DNA of 64,000 bases from Hybos culiciformis (Eukaryota > Arthropoda > Insecta > Diptera > Hybotidae): NCBI GenBank assembly GCA_964007475.1, contig OZ023273.1:55509834-55573833 (forward strand). Direction: 5' to 3'. The position numbers and the translations under genes were made by a program. Numbering within the stretch: the stretch's first letter is position 1; each line of letters opens with the position of its first letter. Shown here one piece after another: positions 26,440-40,023 of the stretch. Under the pieces are notes generated by a model that ran no database searches, had not been told where the DNA came from, and saw only the letters and a list, made by a program, of their open reading frames with translations.

Positions 26440-26518
26440 AATTAGACTATACTGAAGCGCTTTTTTTAACGAGGTATTCCCAGTAGTTCTAGTGCTAGTC
26501 CTGAAATAAATATACATA

Positions 26519-27155
26519 CACTAGGTAGAAAAAGTCTGCGTACGGGCTCGTTTTCTTATTTTTTGTTCCACATGTTCCCAGTTTTTGATGTCATTTAAAA
26601 GGAATCTGTAAAAAAAAATTTTTTATCAAAATTTAAATTTTGAGAAATATCAATTTTTGGAAAAGTCTGCGTACAGCCGGTTTTAATGCCGCGTCTCAAA
26701 AATTAACTAATAATGTCATTTGAAAGGCAATTGAATGTAGATAATTTTGCGCCATATAATTTTATCTGTACGATAAGTGAAAGTGTCAAAAATCGCCTTT
26801 GAAAATCATAAAAAGAAGCGGTTCTAACATATTTTTCAGCAGTTCTAAGCTATAATTTTTGACACTTTCCCTTATCGTACAGATAAAATTATATGGCTCA
26901 AAATTACCTACATTGAATTGCCTTTCAAATGAGATTACTAGTTAATTTCTGAGACGCGGCATTGAAACAGGCTGTACTCAGACAGTTCAAAAAATTGATA
27001 TTATTTGTCAAAATTTAAATTTGAAAAAAAAAAAAAAAAAATGTTTTCACAAAAAAACTTTTTTCATAGAGTACTTTTAAATGACATCAAAAACTGGGAA
27101 CATGTTGAACAAAAAATAAGAAACGAGCCCGTACGCAGACTTTTTCTACCTAGTG
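26519..27155. mobile_element. nearly complete palindromic MITE, TA target site (Tc1/mariner-like)
   Basis: The 637-bp element begins CACTAGGTAGAAAAAGTCTG and ends with its exact complement, flanked on both sides by TA. The two halves are reverse complements over almost their entire length (about 300 bp each) around a short centre near 26815-26840. The TA dinucleotide target and lack of coding capacity suggest a Tc1/mariner-type foldback MITE. It lies within the hAT element 25819-28114. Arm divergence is modest, including indels in poly(A) runs. Confidence 0.85.
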
Positions 27156-27844
27156 TATACCAAAAAAAATATTTACATAAATACTATGTTGATTTTATTC
27201 TATGCTGAATTCTTATTTGCACATTATACAATGTGCAATTTGATCTCGGTATACAAAAAAAATTGTATACTGTGTTGATTTTTTTCTGGGTAGAGTTTTT
27301 TTGTGAACAGTAGCACAGTAGTCAATTTCGAATGGATTTGCATGTCCTTGACTACAAATCGCTTGGCGCCCTATTCGTTAGGCGCCCTGTGCAAGTGCAC
27401 ATCATCATAGATAAGATATAGTAATAGATGGCCCACTCAAAAGATCTACTACAGCGCCTGGTGGATTTGTGGAGGGAAGGTGAACTAAAAAAATAAAATT
27501 TTTGTAGGTGGCAATTTATTTCTAATATTTCAAATAAAATTATTAAAATTCAAATTTGCAGGAAAAAAAGGAGATTATGAATAAAAGATAAATTTATTTT
27601 TATAGCAAATTTTTTATTTTCTTAATTTTTTTAGTTTATATCACATTGTGTTCTAACATTTTCACTTAAAATTCTATTTATTTTATTGCAATAATTATTA
27701 ATTAATAAATTAAATGTATAATCTTAAATTTATTATTATTATTATTTTTATTAATCTTAAATTAACTTAAATTCCAATAAATCCAACTTTGTTTTTGTTT
27801 TTTTTAAATAAAATCCACAATTAAAATTCAAATATATTCAACTT

Positions 27845-27872
27845 TTTTATTTATTTATTTATTTATTTATTT
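27845..27872. repeat. (TTTA)n microsatellite
   Basis: About seven tetranucleotide units inside the right part of the hAT element. Confidence 0.85.
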
Positions 27873-28122
27873 CTACTAGATATTTATAATTTTTTCTCAA
27901 AATAAATCACCTACACGTCCAAACGCTTTTATTTCAAAAAAAATAATAAATAAGAAAAAAAGCTCAGCCGGCTGGGTTGACAATAAAACAAAACGTAAAC
28001 AAACAAGAGCGCCGCATGTGGTTGAAAGGTGAAACACATTATGAAAACTGAAATTAATTTTGTTCTAAGTGAACCTACCATGCACATCATGCACATATAG
28101 CAGGACCGGCCCTGAGTATATC

Positions 28123-31075
28123 TATAGTATACCAAGTTAAGATTGGAACTAGTTAAATAAAATATGATTCTGTTCAGACTTTGTAAAATAATAGTTTATA
28201 ATAATAGACTGTCTTATTGTGAAACAACTGTTGGTTTCGAATTTTTGAACATCAAATTATTAATTAAAAAATAACAAAAAAAATACTAAAGTCTAATTTT
28301 AACTAAAATATTACTAAGTCCTTCAAACAGTTAACACTATGGGATCGTTTGTAATTTAAATTATAAAACAAAAGTATATTTAATTTTAATTTTGTAAAAT
28401 TTTATCAAACTAAGAAATCAAAAAAAAAAATGTAAATTGCTCTTATTTATTTCTATTTCAAACTATATTCTTCAAAATATAAACAAATAAATTTAATTCT
28501 ACATTTAGGTACATAAAACTATTTTTATAACTTTTTTGTACAGAAAATCTCTATAGTATTCAAAATTTTGATGATTGCATGTCATAATAACGATAATGTT
28601 GTAAATATAGAAAACAAAAAAAGGGTTGGCAAGTTATAAAGAGTGCGTGTTTAGCAAATAGAAATAATGATAAATAACAAACTTGTTGATTTTATATTTT
28701 AATTTTAAAGCTATGGTAGGTATATACTTATTTCATTTTCTATTATTTTTTTTTCGTTTATTTGGTGAGAAAATTACTAAATTGCATGAAAAATCAGCTA
28801 AATGATAATTTTAACACTTTTCGAAGATTTTATTTTTTTTATATTTCATTTTTAAATTACACTTATTTAAATAAATAAAATGATTGAAGAAAAACCTTAA
28901 TTAAATTTGAATTTAAAATTAAATTTACGCTTCATGTATAATTAAAAAAAAATATATATTCTAGGGTACAATTTAATTAAATTTTCTATTTTTTTTATTG
29001 TGGTTAATATTTAAATTAAAAAAAAAAAAAAAAAATAAGAAGTGTTTGAGAAATTTTATATTGAAATATATATAAGCGTACATTTAATTTCTCTTTTATC
29101 TTAATATTAAATTCTAAGTTAAATAAAAACAATTCTAATGAAAAAAAATTTAAGTATTTTTCAAATAATATAATTTTGAATTTGAGAACCCCACAATCCT
29201 AGTATGTGGGTGATAATTACGTCGTCATTGTCATTAGATATAAGTTATTATTTAATTCAATTGTTAACATAAACACTAGAATTAGCTTAGACATAAACTA
29301 AGTATTTAAGCGCAGTATTTGACAGAAGGTTATCTGGGTTTTGTATGATAAAAATTTAGGAATTTATTTCAAATTTTCCACTTCAGAAGAGCTCGATAAA
29401 ATTAAATAGTTAATATTCGATTAACGGCTGGAAGAGATATATATTCGATTAACGGCTGGAAGAGATATATAAAATCCCTTCAAAGTCTTGAATGATATAA
29501 CAGATTACTAAATTAAAAAACGAAAATCTTTTTTTTTTTAAGGTTCCTACAAGTGATCTTTTATACTATATCTACTCATAATGTACTTATTAATATTAAA
29601 ATGCATTCGCAGCTCAGTCAAAATAAAACTGAAACATTTTTAGGGCTCCTACAATAGACATTAATATCTACTACAATACGAAACTTTCATCAAAAAATTA
29701 AAAAACAAATAGCTTTTCAAATATATAAAATTTTAATAAAATTTTTTCCTGGACAGTTAAAAACTTTTAATTTCGGAATCGGAAATCGAATTTATTAAAC
29801 AACAGTCTTGCCGGCGGGGCATAATAAAATAATGGACTAGTTACAGTTATTAATGCGATTTATTGAAATATATTTTGTTTTGTTTTATTTTTGATGGAAA
29901 TGGAATTAATTTAAAATTATATTTTTTTTTTAAATTAACTGCTTGTATTACTTGGAAATAAAATTATAATAACCTTTATTATATTACAAAAAAAAAATTG
30001 TTTTTCAAATATTTCTCTATATATGCAAATTAATGTTTTCCATAGAACAAACAGCCTCTCTTTTTTTTTTTTTAATTTTCCCACTTAGAAAATTATTTAC
30101 TGACTCGTAAAAATTCATAAAAGAACAACTTACGGGCATGAAATAAAAAAAAAAAAAACATATCGAATGGGAAATTCAATATTAGAAAATAGAAAATTTC
30201 AATAGGTTAGGTTTAAGTATTTTTCCTTATTGTTCAAAATTGTGTTAAAAACCATTATAATTTTCTTTTATTTTAATTGTTAAAATATTTTATAAAGATA
30301 AAAATCTTAATTAGTTTTTTCTTTCAGTTTTTTTTTTTTTTTTCAAAAATTAATAAAAAATTTAATAATAAATAATAATTAAAAATAAAATATTATAATT
30401 CACAACATAAATAACGGTAGAAAATCATATAAGAAATAATATTAAACAGATACTTTAGTTCTTTGTGATGTTGTTAAAATTCATTTTTTTTTTGATGAGT
30501 TATTAAATTTTATTAAATGTTTTTTTTTTTTTTTTTGTTAAACTTCTTTTAATTCTTTGTAAATGAATAATTATAAATTTAAGATAAGATATTAATCTAT
30601 TAGTCAAAATACAGAGTGTTACATGCTATTTTTATACTTATGAAATTGAAAGTAAATTTAGATTTCTTCTAAAAATTCATTTAATATGTGTACATTTTTG
30701 TCACTATATAAAATAATTTTATAATTACAATTAAGTACATTAAATTTCAAAGTAAATATAGGCTTATTGTTATAATTAAAAAAAAAAGATTTACATAGTA
30801 ATAATGAGATTCAATCAAGATTCCTTTAAATATATATTATATATAATCAAAAATTTATGATAATCCATTGTCACAATGCTAAAATGTTTAAAAAGTTAAA
30901 AAGTTCTGCCCACATAATATTTTGACATTTTATGGATCTGTCTTGTGTATAATTATTAATGTACATCCATCAAAGAATGAGTCCATCAGGAATCAACATT
31001 TCGAAAAACAGTATTGTAGTATAATTGCTATACTGTATCCTTGGTCTTTTATCTATTTATATGTGTGTATAACGC
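28123..31075. other. AT-rich stretch without recognised gene
   Basis: No splice-bounded open segment is convincing. The only distinct item is the 28-bp tandem duplication at 29413-29468. A small G+C-rich scrap at 29806-29822 (GCCGGCGGGGC) may be a transposon remnant. Confidence 0.5.
29413..29468. repeat. 28-bp tandem duplication, two copies
   Basis: The unit containing TTCGATTAACGGCTGGAAGA is repeated exactly with a 28-bp period. The identity of the copies suggests a recent event. Confidence 0.9.
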
Positions 31076-31509
31076 GGCGTTTATACTAGATGTTTTTGAA
31101 GATTATTTCGAAGATGTTTTTTGAATATATTTTCGTAAAAATCTTCGAAATAGTTTTCACTGTCCAGACTAAAATCTAGATTTTAGTTTGGATTAAAATT
31201 TTTTTCTTAATAAAACTATTTAAATTTTGATTTTAATTTTAAATTTATATGTTGAAATGAAAATAAAATAAACCAAAAATAATTTTTTTTATTTTCAGTT
31301 TTTCATCTATTTATTTTTTTATCTTTGACATTTCAATTTTTAAATTTGTTTTTCATTTTTTTCTTTTTATTTGACAGAAAATAATTAACATTTTAAGCAA
31401 GATTTTTAGTCTAGACTAAAATAAAGATTTTTTCGTTTTACACAATTTTTACACACACATTGAAAAAACATCTTCGAAAAAATCTTCAAAAACATCTAAT
31501 GTAAACCCC
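31076..31509. mobile_element. MITE with ~50-bp terminal inverted repeats
   Basis: The left end GGCGTTTATACTAGATG followed by TTTTTGAAGATTATTTCGAA is matched by the complement of the right end, GGGGTTTACATTAGATG followed by TTTTTGAAGATTTTTTCGAA. Repeats of CTTCGAAA-type sequence continue inward, and a second inner pair, TAGACTAAAAT and related sequence, extends the similarity. The 434-bp element has no coding capacity. I could not identify a target duplication with confidence, so the superfamily is left open. Confidence 0.7.
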
Positions 31510-34045
31510 AAGTAACAATGAAAGTCCTTATTTAACTTAGAAACTTTTTCGACTTTTCAAAACATTTTTATGCGAAATTTGTTTAAAACTATTATTAATA
31601 AAAACTAGGCTAGAGCGAAATAAACGTTCGTGGCTCGTATCAAATAAACTAATTATGAAAAACAAAATTAACTATAAATTTATTTTTCGTACTCTGTATT
31701 TTTTTGTGTGCCTTTGTTTTGATTTTTTTTTGGTATATATATAATTTATGACTAAATGAAACAAAGTGGAAAATTCTATTTTCTTTTTTCAGCAAATAAA
31801 CTACTTTTGACCACATATTAAAAGAATTTTTTTTTTATTATTATTTTTTGCTTGTTTTAACATTGATGAACTTTAACAAATTTTTATATATATGTAAGTA
31901 TATATTTAAAATGAATATAGCGTAAAAAAATTATTTAATAAGTCCCCATTGTCCAAAAAAATAAAATAAAAAAAAAAAACAAAGTCTTTAAAGGCGTTGA
32001 GCTAAAAAAAATTTTACGGATTGATGGGCATTAAGCTGAAGTTTTTTTTTCATAAATTCAAAAATCACGTCCGTATAGAGTTTTCATTAAATTGCAAGTA
32101 CTAATTTGTTAAAAAACTTTATCTCAAATTTTTCATTATTCTGTTTCAAAATTATTTTAATTCTCGATATTTATTTTTCTACAGAATATAATTTAAAATA
32201 GTACAATAGTCCACCTCCTTCATCTACAAAAATCTAATAAAAACAGTTTGTTAGGGTTTTGTACATAATATTTCCACTTCAGGTTAGAATAAGATTTTTT
32301 TTTAACCTACGGAACACTTGGCGGAATTTAACTAAAAAAAATTAATACTTTCAAAAAATGTTAATCAATGTTTTTTATTATTGTGTAAAATTGAAATTAA
32401 AAAAAAAGTAAATAAATAAACAAATTTGAGAATCTAAGTTGAAAGTGGAAAATTATACCAGCAACAGCCTATAATGACCCTTTTTTATTTTAATTCTTAA
32501 ATTATTTCTTACTTTAAATTTTAATTTATTTATTAAAAATCTTAATTTTTAATAATTATTTGTTTTCACGTTATTTGTTAAATAGTCAACTCTAACACCA
32601 ATTAGACGTGAACGCCTGTTTTCAATGTGCATAGTTTTAAGCTCTTTCTAACCTGTATGCCTAATCTGTAAAAAAAAACTTTTTACCCTAAAGGGTTAAA
32701 TAATATTTTGTTTAACATTAATTTAATTTATTATATTAAGTTTTAATTTATATAATTTTCTTGTTACAACATTTTCAGCTATTACCTACTGGCTTATTTT
32801 TGTTCATAACTATGCACTGAGTCCAACATTTATATCACAAAATGGTTTAGGAAATAAAAAAGTCTTATGCATATATTCTGGAGATTAAACAACAAACTTC
32901 AAATATTTTTGTGTAAAATTTTGTATTTTTTAGCCACAATCAATCGATTTTTTTCTTCAAAACAAAATTATATAAAAAAAATTATTTTTATATATATAAA
33001 ACCCACTGTGTCTGGCCAGTATCAAATATTTTAATTATTCCAGATAATTCAAGAAAATAACTAAATAAACAAAATATCAATAAAAACATAGGAATAGAAA
33101 ATAATGAAAAAAAAATAAAACTTATATAATTTTTTCCAACGAATTTTGAATTTAAAGCAAACAAAATTATAAAAAAAAAATCAAATTTTTTAATTAACTT
33201 TAGAGCTACCAAATTGTCTACATTATTTTTTTTATTATTCTTAAAAATTTTGGTAAATAATTTGTTGCATTATTTGTTTATAACCAGATCAGAAAAAAAA
33301 AATTCATAGAAGAAAAATCGAAAATAAATATTTTGATACAAACTTCAAAAACCCCCAGCTGTGCAAGTGGCGCTATAACTTTTTTTTTTCATTGGGGTTC
33401 ATAAATTGATAACCCAAAGTGATTAAGAATGAATACCAGATCTCGAAGTTGTTTTTTTTTTATTCATTATATAAATATATTTTATGTATATAAATTAATA
33501 GCAACAGTAACAGACTAATTAGCGCCAAGGCAAAAAAAAAAACAGTATATTAACTATAGTAAAATTTATTTTATTGTTAACTAAAATTGTGACAAATTCA
33601 ATTTAAGGATTAAGTACATTTCTTCTTTTGACAACACTTAAGGTTTTATATAGAAGTAAGTTAGATCAAATTTTATTTCAATTTTAGTCAGATAAAATAT
33701 TGTGTTGAAAATTGATGAGGATTTGATGAGCATTGGACCCTTGAGTACATATAGATAATTTTGATTGATTATAAGATTGAACAATGAGTATTATTAGAAT
33801 TACCATATTATACCGTTCGAATTTCATATAAAATTTGGACAAAACATAATTTCCAATAATTTTTCATTTAAATAAAAATCAAATTTTATTTTCATTTTTA
33901 ATATATATATTCACTTTTAATATAAATTTCATAAAGAAAGAAAAATAATATATTTAATTAATAATTGTAGAAAAAAATAATTCCTGCTCTCTTAAAATAA
34001 AATAATATTTGTACATAAATATATATAAAAATATTTGTACATAAG
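31510..34045. other. AT-rich stretch without recognised gene
   Basis: Nothing supportable as exon, RNA or mobile element was seen. An open frame on the minus strand near 32988-33212 is hydrophobic but has neither splice sites nor a G+C shift and is probably fortuitous. Confidence 0.45.
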
Positions 34046-34675
34046 CAATTCGTCTAAAACAGTTCATCTAAGCTCAATTCGTCGAAAACAATTTGTCTAA
34101 AACAATTAGTCTAAAACAATTCATCTAAAAACAATTAGTCTAAAAACAATCAGTCTAAAACAATTCGTCTAAAATAATTCCTCTAAAAACAATTAGTCTA
34201 AAACCAATTTGTCTAAAACAAAATCAAGTAGTCACAAAATTGGTCCACAATCAGGGATTACAACCCTATTTAACAAAATTTTGCATGTAAATTGCGACGA
34301 ATTTTTTTACTACTTAATTTTAGACGAATTGTCCGCTGATTCCGTCAAATTGAATATTAAATTAAATATTAAAAATATAATAAATTAAAATTTTTTTTCT
34401 TTTTAAATTTAAATTGAATAATTTAGTTGAATTTGATATAATATAGTTTTAATAATTAATTTATTTCAAACGATTTTCCTTCTGAAACGAACTACTTTAG
34501 AAGAACTGTTATTAGATGAAAAGTTTTTAGACTAATTGTTTTTAGACGAATTGCCCTTTTAGACGAAATTTTATTAGATGATTAATTTTTAGACGAATTG
34601 CACTTTTTATAGACGAAATGTTATTAGATAAATAGTTTTTAGACTAATTATTTATAGAGGAATTATATTAGGCGA
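34046..34675. mobile_element. foldback element made of inverted arrays of a ~14-bp unit
   Basis: From 34046 to 34220 about twelve degenerate copies of CAATTCGTCTAAAA run in direct orientation. From about 34490 to 34675 about ten copies run in the opposite orientation (TTTTAGACGAATTG and variants). One further inverted unit lies in the spacer near 34318-34331. The result is a large foldback whose arms are minisatellites, as in the Foldback class of insect transposons. No open reading frame, transposase or clear target duplication is visible. Variant positions cluster within the CGTC core (CGTC, AGTC, CATC, TGTC). Confidence 0.8.
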
Positions 34676-36332
34676 ATATTCCGGATACCAAATAGATCAT
34701 ATAAAAAGAAACTATATGCACAAATTATTAGTCGCATAGAATATATTGTATATTATGTAAATTAATTTTCATTTCCGAACATTTACTGACAATAATTTGA
34801 TTGTTATAATGTTACAACAACTAAGTTATCGAAATAGTTTAAAAGGTCTCTGTAACCGAATAAATAACTCTCTCCATTATTTCCCCATATTTTCGGAATT
34901 ACATTCTGTAATTATTATATGTTTATTTATTATATATTATATAAGGAAAATTACATGAATAATTATAGTAACATTTAAAACTTTTTAATTTTTGTTCTAC
35001 GAAATAATTATTATATAAAATGTGTAAAAAAAAAAAAAATCCCTATTTAAAAAATAAAAAAAAAAATTTAAATGAACAATTAGTACCATTTTAAAAACTA
35101 TTTAATTATTGTGTTATGAAATAATTAAATTATTTAACACCTTTAAGGTGCACTAGTTTTATTTTACCATAATATTAATAATTTCTTTTTCTTCTTGCTG
35201 TTGATTTATATTTTCATTTCATGACAAAGGTTGTTGTTTACATTTTTTCACATTTCATAATTTTCATTTTTTCTTCTAAAGCGCCCACTGTTTCTTTAAC
35301 ATTTTTCTTTTTTAAGGTTTTTTGTTCTTTTTTATTTTTTTTTTTTCATAATTTTTATTTTGTTTTTATTTGTAATTCTAAAATGTAAATCATAATTTTA
35401 AATAAGAAATGAGGAAAAAAAAAAGTCATGAGCGCACGACAAGATTCAATGCTTTTTATAATGAAGATTAATGAATGGAAAACATTTTTCATAAAATAGA
35501 AACTATAAAAAAAAAAAAAAAACATTAGAAATAATTTTTGAACAAATCAAAAAATTTGAATAAATGCATAAGATTTTTGTAATTTTAGAAAATTGTCAAA
35601 GATGGTAATTACTTATATGCAAAATTATTTTAAAATTTAATACGTTTTAATAATGGAGATAAAATAAGTCAATGTGTAAATTTTATCAAAATCTTTGCGA
35701 AATTTTTCTTTTTTTAGTTTTCGATCATTAGAAAGGAAGGAATATCTTTCGGCTTGTAAGCAAATTTACTTGTTTATCTTAGATTATTTACTGTCCTAAT
35801 CATCTACAACTTTAAAATGATTACTTGAAAAAAAAAATCCTTTCCTTTGACATATTCATGATGTCGTAATAATTGTTTAAATTTTAAATTATCCGGAAAT
35901 ATTTTATTATATAGCTGCATTTAAATAATATAATATGAACTTAATAAAATAAAACTGAATATATAAAAATTTAAGATAAATTTATTTATCTTTCTACGTA
36001 TCGGCTTTCCTTTTTTGCATAATATAATGATGGAAATCATACTATAATTATGTTATGTTTTTTTTTTCTTAGTTAAATAAAAAACCTTTCTTGATATCAA
36101 GTTTTTTGTCATAAATATTTATTACATAGTGAATTTTAATTGAATCATAAAAATTAACATAGTACTAATCTTCTAATTAAAATTAATTAATTCTTTTGAA
36201 AATATGTATAATGATACTAGAGAAACATAAACCTTAGATTTACACTGTTTTGAATTTTAAATTTTTTTTTTAATTGCTTTAAATTTATATCAAATGTTAT
36301 TTTATTAAATTTAATACATTATTATTTAATTG

Positions 36333-36383
<51 letters not shown>

Positions 36384-39300
36384 GCACCCTATACATATTA
36401 TCTTAATCCTAAAAAATGTTTCTGTTTTTCTTTTTAATGGCCATCAACACTTTAAACAAACATTATATATTTATATTGTTATGTATGTATTCATAAAAAG
36501 AGAATTGACATTATGTTGGGGATTCGATTTTATGAAATAAATTTCAATTTATAATAATTTCAATTGCCAATATATTAGGAATTCGATTTTATCAAAATTT
36601 ATCGTATAAAGTTAGTGTCTGCCAATAATCAACATGCTTTGAAATATTAAAATTCAGAAATGGCAAGAATTTGGCAGATTTTAAATAGAAATCAATCAAT
36701 TGATATTATTTATTTGTTCGTTGTTCATGCTTTCATATTATTATTACATTATTTTACTCTAAGAAAATCAGTGTTTCCTAATACATATTAATTTTACTAG
36801 CGTTCTGGATAACAAACTTTGCAATATAATAAAATTAATAATAAGTATTTCATTAAAATTTTTTTTAAACCTAAATAATAACTGTGATTACAAGCATAAC
36901 ACAAAATTTATTATTTTTCATTTGTAGTCTAATAAAGTGATGCTGAAAAACACAGGAAAAAAAATACAACACAACGAAAAATTATTTGATCACGTTTTAC
37001 AAGTTACAAAAATATTTTATTTTATATTATTTTCCTCTCGACTTAAAAACTTTATTTAAAGATATTATTATGTACGTTTGTAAATTTTTTTTTTAAATTT
37101 TTTTTTGCTTGCATAATATTCATTGATGGTTTTTCATTGTGTGTCGAGATCATTGAGTAAAACGTATTAATGTTTGTCCATTTTTATGAATGAAAACTGG
37201 ATTTGCTACTTGTTTTAGCAGAAAAAATAAAGATTTTTTTTTTTAATATGTAACTTATATATGTTGGTATACAACATAATAAAAAATATACAGATATCCT
37301 AATCACAAATATAAATTGTAAAAGCAAGAGCAAAAAACGCCAGGTGAACATTATAAAAATATTACAAATGATGGCTTTTTTGCATAAATGCAAAGAAATT
37401 GTAAATACGATTATAGATAAAATAAGATTTTTATTTGTTGTTATTCGAATTAAATACTTACGTATATGTATAATGATAAAAATAAATTTTAGGAGCGAAA
37501 TAAAAAATAAATTGCAGGATTTTCTTTTATTTTAAATCTGTGAAAGGAAATTGGGTAAAATCTAGTGCACAAATACCTTTTTTTTAATTTCTTTAACATA
37601 TATCTTTGAATATTATAACTTATAATAAGTATAATATACAAAATAAAATTACGAAAGAATTAAACTATTAAAATGTAAGAAATCCCTTTACTAATAATTC
37701 GTTTAGGGAAATACCTCAAAAAACCGCCTTAAACTTATAAATTGATCAAACTAGCAAATTCAAAATAAAACAAATAAATTAAAATCCAATATTTTGGGAA
37801 CAATTAAAACAAATTTAAAAAAGTATTAAAATTAAAAGAGCTTGTTTTAGAAGCTCCGTCAGGATAGGCTTTTCAACTTTTTCTGTCTAAATTTTTTAGA
37901 ATATAATTTTGTCTTCAAGTATCTAAGTTTTGGTTGAAAATCCGAAAAAAAAATTATATACTGGACGACATCAGCGTTTACTCAACATCAGTATTCAACA
38001 GAAAGAGCGAAAAGTTAAAGGCACAGAATTTTCGAAATTCTTACGTTTTTGAAATTTGATGTGTATCTTTTATTTTATTTGAAACAATTAAACACAAAAC
38101 AGGTACTCAGGTACTGAAGATTGTAATTTTTTTTGTTTTTGAAATGAAAACAATCCCTTATATTTCTTTGACGTTTGCAGAGTTCACAATATAATTAGAT
38201 AGCATCAAAATATTGTGTGCAAAATTTCATTACAAATATGTATAACGTTCTTATTTGTATTATAGTTGTACAAATCGAATAAGTGAAACATAAAACTTTA
38301 AAAAATGAAGGTGATGAACAAAATGTCAAATGAATGTGGTGTAGTAATGTAGTGTAGAAAAAATTGTGTTTAACTGATTATAAATAGAGGATTTCATATT
38401 ATGAACATCATATACATTATTTTATATGTAATGCAAAAAATTCAATTATTTAAATTTTTATTAATTTTTTCCATTCATATAATCATTTATGTATATTTTT
38501 ACCTCTACCATATACTTTTTTAATTCAATTTTATTTACATTTTAACTAACTATAAGTCCACTGTTATATTTTGCTTCTATTTAATTATATAGTGTAAACG
38601 TATATTTGAATGGACAATATATTTTTGCTCTGATCTCTTTATATCACAATATCATCATGCAATGCTGAATTATTATGATGATCAGAAAAGAAAATCTATA
38701 CAATATACATGTTTATTCCATCGTCCATAAAAATATTGAACTTATGGGCTATTTTTTGTAATTTTTTTTTTTTTTATTTCTGAATGGATATAACAAGAGG
38801 TTATATGACCTGCTATTATGGTTCATATAACAAGTTACTTTCTGTGACTACTATACTATTAAAGAGTAGTTAAGTATATTTCGCATCAACCACCTGCTCT
38901 TTTTTCATCTAGGTTTATTTTGCATGCAATTTTAATCATGTTCTGCACTAACTTTTTTTTTTGCATAGACACTTTTGCCTGTAAAATTAATATAAGTTTA
39001 TTTAATACCAAAAACAGTGGGTTTGTTAAAATTCGAAAATATTCACTCTTTCTTAAAGTATAATGTATACAGTAACAAATAAAATATAGTAAGAAATTTT
39101 AAAACTTTATACTTATACAATAAAATAACTTAGACCAATCCTAGTTATTAATTGTTTAAGTTTTTATTTAAAATGATGTCAATGATTAACAAAACATAGG
39201 TAATTATCAAACTTAAAAATTATGGTTTAATTGTAGGTATACTTCGTTACTTGATAGTCATAGTCAAAGCCCCGAATAATAATCATCTGCATCAAATACA

Positions 39301-39843
39301 TGCGTTTAAACAATTTTCCAATAAAAATATGGAGAAGCGTGTTAAATAAAAAAAAGAAGAAAAATAAGAAGTTTGCCCGCAATCTGTATTTATGAAAATA
39401 GATTAATTTACTGCATTGAGATAAGTAAAAAAAAAATATTAGGTAAAATGCATTTTAATATATTGAAAAATTACTTTATGGAAGGAATATTTTGGTATTT
39501 ATGAAGTAGAAAGTATTTTTTTTTTTTTCAATTTTTGTTAATACAGTTTCTATTTTATTGAGAGAATAAATATTATACTACTTCTGGCAGACACTAAAAA
39601 TTTAGCATCTGCTAGAAACAGTGTGAGGTATTTAGATTAGTACTAAATTTAATGCAGCTCTCTTTAATTAAAATTAATTAATTTAAACTCATTTATCAGT
39701 TCTTTTACACATTCAGATTTGATGCCTTATAAATAATAGGATATTTTAAATGATAATAGTTCCCAAACATATAAATTTCGCAAAATAATTTTTCTAAAAA
39801 TTAATTACAAATTTTATAACTAGTTATTTCTACAATATAATTA
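34676..39843. other. AT-rich stretch without recognised gene
   Basis: Apart from the TA microsatellite at 36335-36381 I see only homopolymer-rich sequence with stops in all frames. Two overlapping opposite-strand open frames near 37184-37535 lack splice boundaries. Confidence 0.5.
36335..36381. repeat. (TA)n microsatellite, ~23 units
   Basis: An uninterrupted run of TA dinucleotides; the longest dinucleotide repeat in the window. Confidence 0.97.
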
Positions 39844-39851
39844 GGTACGTA

Positions 39852-40023
39852 CAGAGCTGGACTGGACTAACAAACTAGCGGGAGTTTCCCGATGGGCCGT
39901 GCCAAAATCCGTTGTCTAAAATTGTAATCTCTTCTTTTAATTTTTTTTTTAAGTGTGAGAAAATTTTTTTATTAAGAAAAATTTGAATTTCCCGGTCCTA
40001 AATTCATTCCCAGTCCAGCCCTG
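39852..40023. mobile_element. hAT MITE, 172 bp, perfect target duplication
   Basis: The ends are CAGAGCTGGACTGG (left) and, complemented, CAGGGCTGGACTGG (right). They are flanked by the identical octamer GGTACGTA (39844-39851 and 40024-40031). An inner complementary pair, GGGAGTTTCCCG and CCCGG, lies near the ends. This is a short, non-coding hAT derivative with a fresh-looking duplication. Confidence 0.9.

Larger units (their letters stand above)
25819..28114. mobile_element. non-autonomous hAT element, 2.3 kb, with nested insertions
   Basis: The termini are CAGGCCCGGTCCTAGC (left) and, as reverse complement of the right end, CAGGGCCGGTCCTGC. They are flanked by the perfect 8-bp target duplication AGTATATC (25811-25818 and 28115-28122). 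Eight-base duplications and CAGGG-type ends are characteristic of hAT transposons. The copies GGCGCCCTGTGC near 25840 and GGCGCCCT at 27366 and 27381 are likely subterminal motifs. No transposase remains. The body has been enlarged by at least two later insertions (25917-26439 and 26519-27155) and contains a TTTA microsatellite. Confidence 0.85.

Noticed and set aside
32988..33212. Hydrophobic minus-strand frame that could suggest a chemoreceptor exon
   Set aside because: No acceptor or donor at its edges and no recognisable receptor motif.
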